Source: Rhodococcus sp. IEGM 1379
Lineage (GTDB): Bacteria; Actinomycetota; Actinomycetes; Mycobacteriales; Mycobacteriaceae
Length of the DNA stretch: 64,000 bases
Direction of reading: 5' to 3'
Assembly (NCBI RefSeq): GCF_030056815.1
Contig: NZ_JASHKR010000003.1
Location: 141,393-205,392, forward strand
Under the pieces are notes generated by a model. It searched no databases, had not been told where the DNA came from, and saw only the letters and a list, made by a program, of their open reading frames with translations. A program made the position numbers and the translations under genes. Shown piece after piece: positions 58,146-64,000 of this stretch (positions are counted from its first letter, which is position 1; each line of letters starts with the position of its first letter).

Positions 58146-59285
58146 TTGGAGGCCATCCTGTCTGCTGGAACCGACCCCACCCGAGCGAATTCAGCCGCCA
58201 CAGCCGCATTCCCGTCCTCCCTCGAGTTGCCGGCACTGTTCGAGCAGAGCTTGCGCGACTTCTTCGCCTCACGCCGCGACATGGTCGAGAACATCGGCGG
58301 AGGGTACGAGAAAGCCGTGGCGGCGCTCGAGAGTTTTGTGCTGCGGGGCGGAAAGCGCGTCCGACCGGCCTTCGCCTGGACCGGGTGGCTCGGCGCCGGC
58401 GGCGATCCACAGGGAGCGGACGGCGAGAGCGTTCTGCGCGCCTGCACCGCACTCGAACTCGTCCAGGCCTGCGCACTGGTCCACGACGACATCATCGACG
58501 CCTCGACTACTCGCCGCGGCTTCCCGACGGTGCATGTCGAGTTCGAGAATCAGCACCGCGGCAACAACTGGAGCGGCGACGGCGCACACTTCGGCGAAGC
58601 TGTCGCTATCCTGCTCGGCGACCTGGCCTTGGCCTGGGCCGACGACATGATGCGTGAATCCGGCATCGACGCCGATGCTGCGGCGCGCGTCAGCCCGGTG
58701 TGGTCGGCAATGCGCACCGAGGTTCTCGGCGGTCAATTCCTCGATATCAGCAACGAAGCTCGCGCCGACGAAACCGTCGAATCAGCCATGCGTGTGAACC
58801 GCTACAAAACTGCCGCGTACACGATCGAACGTCCGCTGCATCTGGGTGCTGCTCTCTACGGTGCTGACGCCGCACTGATCGACGCGTACCGGAAGTTCGG
58901 CACCGACATCGGCATCGCATTCCAACTTCGCGACGATCTGCTGGGCATGTTCGGGGATCCGTCGGTCACCGGCAAACCGTCGGGAGACGACTTGCGCACC
59001 GGCAAGCGAACAACCATGTTCGCTGCGGCACTCGATCGCGCCGACGCCACCGATCCCGCTGCAGCGCAACTACTCCGCGACGGGATCGGTACCGACCTCA
59101 CCGACTCCGAAGTCGACACTTTGCGTATCGCGATCACCGATCTCGGGGCTGTGGCGGACGCCGAAGCGCGCATCGCGGCACTGGTCGAATCTGCCGGCTC
59201 CGCACTGGAATCGAGCAGCGCGACTCCGGAAGCCAAGATCCGGCTCACCGATATGGCCATCGCGGCCACCTCGCGAACGTACTGA
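58146..59285 (+). CDS. crtE: Polyprenyl (geranylgeranyl) diphosphate synthase
   Basis: A 379-residue trans-prenyltransferase condensing IPP with allylic diphosphates. The first Asp-rich motif is VHDDIIDAS near 116 and the second is FQLRDDLLGMFGD near 260; KxGKR is GGKRVRPAF near 68. It is the position ortholog of Rv2173 (IdsA2). Directly upstream of crtI, so here it probably makes GGPP for phytoene. The start is taken as TTG at 58146 and is uncertain. crtI follows after two bases. idsA is an equally valid name. Confidence 0.88.
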   Translation: MEAILSAGTDPTRANSAATAAFPSSLELPALFEQSLRDFFASRRDMVENIGGGYEKAVAALESFVLRGGKRVRPAFAWTGWLGAGGDPQGADGESVLRACTALELVQACALVHDDIIDASTTRRGFPTVHVEFENQHRGNNWSGDGAHFGEAVAILLGDLALAWADDMMRESGIDADAAARVSPVWSAMRTEVLGGQFLDISNEARADETVESAMRVNRYKTAAYTIERPLHLGAALYGADAALIDAYRKFGTDIGIAFQLRDDLLGMFGDPSVTGKPSGDDLRTGKRTTMFAAALDRADATDPAAAQLLRDGIGTDLTDSEVDTLRIAITDLGAVADAEARIAALVESAGSALESSSATPEAKIRLTDMAIAATSRTY

Positions 59286-59287
59286 TC

Positions 59288-60871
59288 GTGAGCCACATCC
59301 GAACCGTAAGTGCCCCAAGCGATCACGTGGTCATTGTCGGCGCCGGACTCGCCGGACTGTCCGCGGGACTGCACCTTCTCGGCTCTGGCCGCGCAGTCAC
59401 GATCTTCGAAGCCGACGCCACCGTCGGCGGTCGCGTCGGCCAGTACCGCGGCCCCGATTACACCATCGACAACGGCGCAACCGTTCTGACGATGCCCGAG
59501 TTGATCGATGACGCACTGGCTGCCGTCGGCGCACATTCCGACTTGACGACTCCGAAACTGGTTGTCCACAAACTTGATCCGGCGTACCACGCCCGATTCG
59601 CAGACGGCACTACCTTGGACGTCAGCTCGGATCCCGACACCATGGCGGCCGAGGTCAGCAGACTTTGCGGTCCCGACGAGGCTCGGCGATACCGGTCACT
59701 GCGCCGTTGGCTTGCGCAAATTTTCGACGCCGAATTCGACCGCTTCATGGATGCAAACTTCGATTCACCGCTCGATTTGGTGAACTCGTCGGCGGCACTC
59801 AAGGATCTATCCAAGCTTCTCGCACTCCGCGGTTTCGGATCCCTCGGACGCCAAGTGGACCGGTTCATCCGAGATCCGCGACTCCGAAGGATCTTCACCT
59901 TCCAAGCTCTCTATGCCGGAGTCGCACCGGCACGCGCGCTGGCAGTTTATGGCGCCATCGCGCACATGGACACATCTCTCGGCGTCTACTTCCCCGAAGG
60001 GGGCATGCACTCCATCGCGGCATCGATGGCGGACGCTTTCACGACAAGCGGCGGACAACTCCGACTCGGCACTCCCGTCGAACGACTCGAAACAACCGGA
60101 CGACGTGTCAGCGCGGTATGTACAACCTCGGGCGAACGCCTTTCCTGCGACGCTCTTGTCCTGACGCCCGACGTCCTCGTCACCGACCAACTGTTGCGCC
60201 CACACACTCGTCGACGGCCCCGCCGGGTCCGAACATCACCGTCTGCGGTGGTGATTCACGGCACAATCTTGTCGTCGATTGCAGACCGATGGCCCGCGAG
60301 CCGACACCACACGATCGATTTCGGCGACGCGTGGGAACGCACTTTTGCGGAGATTACAACCGGACCCGGTCGCGGCACTTTGATGAGCGATCCGTCACTG
60401 TTGATCACCAGACCAGCGGTCACCGATGCCGGGTTGACGTTCATGAGGGACGGCCGCACACGCGAGCCCCTCTCGATTCTCGCACCGTGTCCCAACCTCG
60501 TCAGCGCACCGCTCGACTGGTCGAAACTGGAGACTCCGTACGTCCGCGAAATCCTCGGTAACCTGCAACAACGCGGATACGACGGGCTGGCCGACGGACT
60601 CGACATCGACCACGTCGACACGCCCCAAACGTGGTTGGACAAAGGGATGACGGCGGGCAGTCCGTTTGCGGCCGCGCACATGTTCAGCCAGACCGGACCG
60701 TTTCGTCGAAAGAACCTCGAACCGGGCTTCGACAACGTCGTCCTGGCCGGTTCCGGAACGGTACCGGGGGTGGGTGTGCCGACGGTCCTTCTCTCCGGGC
60801 GACTGGCCGCCGAACGCATCACCGGCGCGCGCAATCGAGGCGAGGCCGTACTTGGTCTCGGGAGCAACTAA
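59288..60871 (+). CDS. crtI: Phytoene desaturase
   Basis: A 527-residue FAD-dependent carotene desaturase. Its dinucleotide fold VVIVGAGLAGLSAGLHL is near 14-30, then EADATVGGRV, with the C-terminal GSGTVPGVGVPTVLLSGRLAAE motif closing the FAD site. It converts phytoene to lycopene (or neurosporene). It starts at GTG two bases after crtE and is followed 79 bases later by mptA. The family is firm; the number of desaturation steps cannot be read here. Confidence 0.92.
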   Translation: MSHIRTVSAPSDHVVIVGAGLAGLSAGLHLLGSGRAVTIFEADATVGGRVGQYRGPDYTIDNGATVLTMPELIDDALAAVGAHSDLTTPKLVVHKLDPAYHARFADGTTLDVSSDPDTMAAEVSRLCGPDEARRYRSLRRWLAQIFDAEFDRFMDANFDSPLDLVNSSAALKDLSKLLALRGFGSLGRQVDRFIRDPRLRRIFTFQALYAGVAPARALAVYGAIAHMDTSLGVYFPEGGMHSIAASMADAFTTSGGQLRLGTPVERLETTGRRVSAVCTTSGERLSCDALVLTPDVLVTDQLLRPHTRRRPRRVRTSPSAVVIHGTILSSIADRWPASRHHTIDFGDAWERTFAEITTGPGRGTLMSDPSLLITRPAVTDAGLTFMRDGRTREPLSILAPCPNLVSAPLDWSKLETPYVREILGNLQQRGYDGLADGLDIDHVDTPQTWLDKGMTAGSPFAAAHMFSQTGPFRRKNLEPGFDNVVLAGSGTVPGVGVPTVLLSGRLAAERITGARNRGEAVLGLGSN

Positions 60872-60950
60872 ACTAGCCCCTCGTAACCGACCATTCGCCA
60901 GAAATTCACACGAACCGCAACCGAACACCTCGGGGGAGGAAGCTGTACCC

Positions 60951-62537
60951 ATGACGTCCTCTGCCGCTCTGTCCGGCGAAGCCGGTCCGCACGTAGCAGC
61001 CACCACACCATCGTGGCAACGAAGGGCCGCCGACTTCCTTCGGACTCCCGAAGGACACAGCGCACTTCTCGGTTTTGTCGGTGCCACGATGATCACGTTC
61101 GGTGGATTCGGCGCAGGTAGCGTTCGGCGACAGGACCCGCTGCTGGAATCGATGCATCTGTCCTGGCTCCGATTCGGGCACGGATCGATCCTGTCCGCGG
61201 CGATCGTCTGGATCGGCGTGCTGTGCATGATCGGTGCCTGGGCGCGACTGGGTCGCTCCACTCTGCGCGGCGACGTCACGCTCCGCGGGCTTCGATACAT
61301 TGTGCCGCTCTGGACGTTTCCGCTGCTTTTCTCGGTTCCCATGTTCAGCCGAGACGCGTTCTCGTATCTCGCCCAAGGTGCATTGCTTCGTGACGGTTTC
61401 GACCCATACTCCGTGGGTCCGGTGGTCAATCCCGGAATTCTGCTCGACAACGTGTCCAACGTGTGGACAACAACCACCACTCCGTACGGTCCGGTTCACC
61501 TCCTCCTGACCGACGCCATTGTTCGACTTACCGGCGAAAACGTCATCGCAGGCACGATGCTGCTGCGAATCACGATGCTGCCGGGCCTTGCGCTGATGAT
61601 GTGGGCGGTCCCCCATCTGGCCAAGAAACTCGGCGGAAACACCGCGATTGCGCTGTGGCTCGCTGTACTCAATCCGCTGGTCCTGATTCACCTCATCGGC
61701 GGCGTGCACAACGAAATGCTGATGGTCGGACTCATGGCCGCCGGCATTGCCCTCGCTCTCGAACGTCGGCACATGTTCGGAATCGGTCTGATCGCGGTAG
61801 CTGTCGCGATCAAGGCAACCGCGGGCGTCGCGCTGCCGTTCATCGTCTGGATCTGGATGATTCACGAACGCGAGGACGCTGCGGCCGAAGGCCGCGAACC
61901 GATGTCACCGATCCGTTCCTTCGTGAAGACTGCCGGTACGGGCTTTGCAATATTTGTCGCCGTTCTCGGCTCCACCTCGTTGATCGCCGGTGTCGGACTC
62001 GGCTGGACGACCGCGCTGTCGGGTTCCAACAAGATCATCAACTGGCTGTCGTTGCCGACGATCTTCGCCCACCTCTCCACCCTCGCGACATCCTGGTTCA
62101 CCGGAAACCACTTCAACGACATACTCGCGGTTACCCGAACCGTGTCAGCAGTGGTGCTGGTCGCAATCATCGCGGCGGTGTGGTGGCGGTACCGCAAAAC
62201 CGAACGCGATGCAGTGATGGGCATTGTCATCGTCATGGTCGCAATCGTGATCCTCTCCCCCGCAGCACTCCCCTGGTATTACTCGTGGCCGTTGGCCGTC
62301 GCCGCGGGCTTCGCGCTTTCGCCGACCACCCTCGCCATCCTGGTTGGGCTCTCCAGTTGGCTGATGCTGGTTTTCCAGCCCGACGGTTCGATCGGCATGT
62401 ACTCGTTCCCCCACGTCGCACTGGCGACGTTTGCATCGGTAGTCGCGGCCATGTCGCTTCGAACCGAAGATCCACTACGTTTACGCGGACGCACGCCGGA
62501 CGAAGAACCTGCTGAAGTGGTTTCGATCAAGCCATGA
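60951..62537 (+). CDS. mptA: Alpha-1,6-mannopyranosyltransferase, GT-C family (MptA-like)
   Basis: A 528-residue membrane glycosyltransferase with about 13 hydrophobic helices. The first extracytoplasmic loop has the GT-C Asp in FSRDAFSYLAQGALLRDGFD near 139, then TPYGPVHLL near 184. The position matches Rv2174 MptA, which elongates the alpha-1,6-mannan core of lipomannan/lipoarabinomannan from polyprenyl-phosphomannose. GGAGG is about 10 bases upstream of the ATG at 60951. Its stop overlaps crtB as ATGA, coupling wall-lipoglycan synthesis to carotenoid genes. Confidence 0.9.
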   Translation: MTSSAALSGEAGPHVAATTPSWQRRAADFLRTPEGHSALLGFVGATMITFGGFGAGSVRRQDPLLESMHLSWLRFGHGSILSAAIVWIGVLCMIGAWARLGRSTLRGDVTLRGLRYIVPLWTFPLLFSVPMFSRDAFSYLAQGALLRDGFDPYSVGPVVNPGILLDNVSNVWTTTTTPYGPVHLLLTDAIVRLTGENVIAGTMLLRITMLPGLALMMWAVPHLAKKLGGNTAIALWLAVLNPLVLIHLIGGVHNEMLMVGLMAAGIALALERRHMFGIGLIAVAVAIKATAGVALPFIVWIWMIHEREDAAAEGREPMSPIRSFVKTAGTGFAIFVAVLGSTSLIAGVGLGWTTALSGSNKIINWLSLPTIFAHLSTLATSWFTGNHFNDILAVTRTVSAVVLVAIIAAVWWRYRKTERDAVMGIVIVMVAIVILSPAALPWYYSWPLAVAAGFALSPTTLAILVGLSSWLMLVFQPDGSIGMYSFPHVALATFASVVAAMSLRTEDPLRLRGRTPDEEPAEVVSIKP

Positions 62538-63541
62538 GTTCGATTGCTCCAGAAGCACTGTCGGAATCATTTGCGTTCTGCGAACGAGTGACCGCAGAAA
62601 ACGGTCGGACCTACTACATGGCGGCCCGCCTGCTCCCGTCGGCGCGCCGACGAGCCGTGCACGCGCTCTACGCCTTTGCTCGCGGTGTCGACGACTTGGT
62701 GGACGTAGTCGAGCCGGGTGCCGCCGCTGATCTGAGTATCAGGCTTGGCGACGTCGAAAGAGCCACGTTTGCCCAACTCTCAGAGTCCGCTTGTGTCGGC
62801 GCGTCGGGGTCCGACCCTATCGGCGCGTCGGGGTCCGACCCTATCGGCGCTGCCCTACCCACTGAGTTGACCAAGGTGCTGCCCGCATTTGCCCACACGG
62901 TCAAGCACTTCGACATTCCGGTGGACTACTTCCATGCGTTCTTCCGCTCGATGCGCATGGATGCGCCCGGCACCCCGGAGTTTCGTCCGGTCTACCGGAC
63001 CATGAACGAACTGAACGAGTACATGTACGGATCCGCTGTCGTGATCGGGCTGCAACTCCTCCCGATCCTCGGCGTCGGCGTCCCCGTCGAGGATGCCGTC
63101 ACGCCGGCATCGAAGCTCGGTGAAGCGTTTCAGCTGACCAATTTCATCCGCGACGTCGGCGAAGACCTCGATCGCGGGCGTCTCTACCTTCCGCTCGACG
63201 AGTGGGCACCTTTCGGCGTCGACGTCGAACTTCTCGAACACGGACGCCGAACCGGTGTAACCGACGCCCGCGTCGCACGCGCGCTGGCGCATTTCATCGC
63301 TGTCACCCGTGCTCAGTATCGCCAGGCAGAATGCGGTATCGAGATGCTGGATCCGCGGGTACAGCCGTCGATCCGTACCGCGTACGTGCTCTACGGCGCG
63401 ATTCTCGACCAGGTGGAATCGGCCGACTTTCAGATCCTTGATCGGCGAGTGACCGTTCCCACCAGGACCCGCGTGCGGGTCGCCGTTCCGGCGTTGTTGC
63501 GGTCCGCCGTCAGAAGGCCATTGCCTGTGCGCGACGAATGA
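62534..63541 (+). CDS. crtB: Phytoene synthase
   Basis: A 335-residue head-to-head prenyl synthase condensing two GGPP. The first Asp-rich motif is GVDDLVDVV near 51 and the second is NFIRDVGEDLDRGRLYLP near 199; TYYMAARLLP is near 26. A loop near 92-108 carries a duplicated GASGSDPI unit not seen in the family. Its ATG overlaps the mptA stop. The 3' end overlaps the convergent DNA-binding gene by 32 bases. Confidence 0.93.
   Translation: MSSIAPEALSESFAFCERVTAENGRTYYMAARLLPSARRRAVHALYAFARGVDDLVDVVEPGAAADLSIRLGDVERATFAQLSESACVGASGSDPIGASGSDPIGAALPTELTKVLPAFAHTVKHFDIPVDYFHAFFRSMRMDAPGTPEFRPVYRTMNELNEYMYGSAVVIGLQLLPILGVGVPVEDAVTPASKLGEAFQLTNFIRDVGEDLDRGRLYLPLDEWAPFGVDVELLEHGRRTGVTDARVARALAHFIAVTRAQYRQAECGIEMLDPRVQPSIRTAYVLYGAILDQVESADFQILDRRVTVPTRTRVRVAVPALLRSAVRRPLPVRDE
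62797..62844. repeat. 24-bp tandem duplication inside crtB
   Basis: Two nearly perfect copies of a 24-base unit (CGGCGCGTCGGGGTCCGACC...) encode GASGSDPI twice. In frame, so no frameshift. Confidence 0.85.
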
Positions 63542-63878
63542 CCTCGCGGGCCAGGTCACCATGCAAAGCGTCGACAGGCCGGCCCGGCAGCGATTCGTCA
63601 GCCTTGAACAGCCAGCGCAGGGTCTCCTTGTCGGTGTAGCCGCCGTCGTGCAGAACAGCCAGGAGGCCCGGGAGCCACTTCACGATCTGACCGTCCTCGT
63701 CGAAGAACACCTCGGGGACGCTCAGGACACTGCGGCGCTTGATTGCGATGATCTTGCGATCGCGAAGCAACTGGTGCACCTTGCTCAACGGCAACCCGAG
63801 ATTCTTCGCTACATCTGCCAGCTGAAACAGGGAAACCGAAGAATCCAGGACATCGTCACAATAAGGAAAGGCGCTCAC
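63510..63878 (-). CDS. Rv2175c-like winged-helix DNA-binding protein
   Basis: A 122-residue protein. A helix-turn-helix region is at about 12-45 (FQLADVAKNLGLPLSKVHQL), followed by VPEVFFDEDGQIVKWLPGLLAVLHDGGY and a conserved C-terminus RPVDALHGDLAREVIRRAQA(M)AF. This is the same layout as M. tuberculosis Rv2175c, a substrate of kinase PknL. It is shorter at the N-terminus than Rv2175c (146). The GTG at 63878 lacks a ribosome site but has TAAACT eight bases upstream, suggesting a leaderless transcript. Convergent with crtB, overlapping it by 32 bases. Beyond 63879 no complete gene is visible. Confidence 0.88.
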   Translation of the reverse strand: MSAFPYCDDVLDSSVSLFQLADVAKNLGLPLSKVHQLLRDRKIIAIKRRSVLSVPEVFFDEDGQIVKWLPGLLAVLHDGGYTDKETLRWLFKADESLPGRPVDALHGDLAREVIRRAQAMAF

Positions 63879-64000
63879 CGCGTGAAGTTTATCGGGTCCG
63901 GTGAAGGCACGACCTACCGCCCAGCACGTGGTGGCAACTTTGCGTCGGTGGCGCTGGCTACGATGGACACGATGCGGGGTATTCGCTGAGTCCGACACAC

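Overview
This 64 kb window comes from a GC-rich actinobacterium of the order Mycobacteriales, most probably Rhodococcus and possibly the R. erythropolis group. The sequence shows actinobacterial division genes (wag31, sepF, pbpB with an ftsL-like neighbour), an mptA-type lipoarabinomannan mannosyltransferase, a homologue of the mycobacterial Rv2175c DNA-binding protein, and a carotenoid set including a CrtO-type ketolase. From memory, the gene order matches two separate Mycobacterium tuberculosis loci, Rv1536-Rv1547 (ileS, dinX, lspA, rluD, dnaE1) and Rv2145c-Rv2175c (wag31 to mraZ and on to idsA2/mptA/Rv2175c). Here they are joined at ileS/wag31. Genus assignment is inference.

Region 1 (44-12095, minus strand) is a coupled cluster. 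In transcription order it holds a 2015-residue membrane-anchored protein with 11 Ig-like and 5 fibronectin III repeats, a MoxR ATPase, a DUF58 protein, a large membrane transglutaminase-fold protein that has lost its catalytic Cys and His, and a zinc-ribbon/RDD/FHA protein. It looks like an envelope system with an ATPase, a phosphothreonine reader and a giant surface protein, and it is the best candidate here for undescribed biology.

Region 2 (12329-29068) holds dnaE1, an unknown envelope protein, an RluA-family pseudouridine synthase, lspA, two lipoprotein genes, a small flavin/ABM oxidoreductase pair beside a frameshifted DUF2889 remnant, glutamate decarboxylase, an Mtb12-like lipoprotein, dinX, tfoX-like and ileS. 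ileS is preceded by a T-box with an AUC specifier.

Region 3 (29372-50120, minus strand) is the full dcw (division and cell wall) cluster read mraZ, rsmH, ftsL-like, pbpB, murE, murF, mraY, murD, ftsW, murG, murC, ftsQ, ftsZ, pgeF, yggS-like, sepF, yggT-like, wag31. It has 4-nt start/stop overlaps through most of the mur genes and a triple 10-nt-spaced MraZ operator upstream of mraZ.

Region 4 (50536-63878) carries DUF3040 and HEPN-like genes behind a hairpin/T-run element. It continues with a GNAT gene and a carotenoid cluster (crtO, cruF-like, cruG-like, crtE/idsA, crtI, crtB), interleaved with lppM, metF and mptA, and ends with an Rv2175c homologue convergent with crtB. No lycopene cyclase, tRNA, rRNA, CRISPR array, insertion sequence or prophage was recognised.
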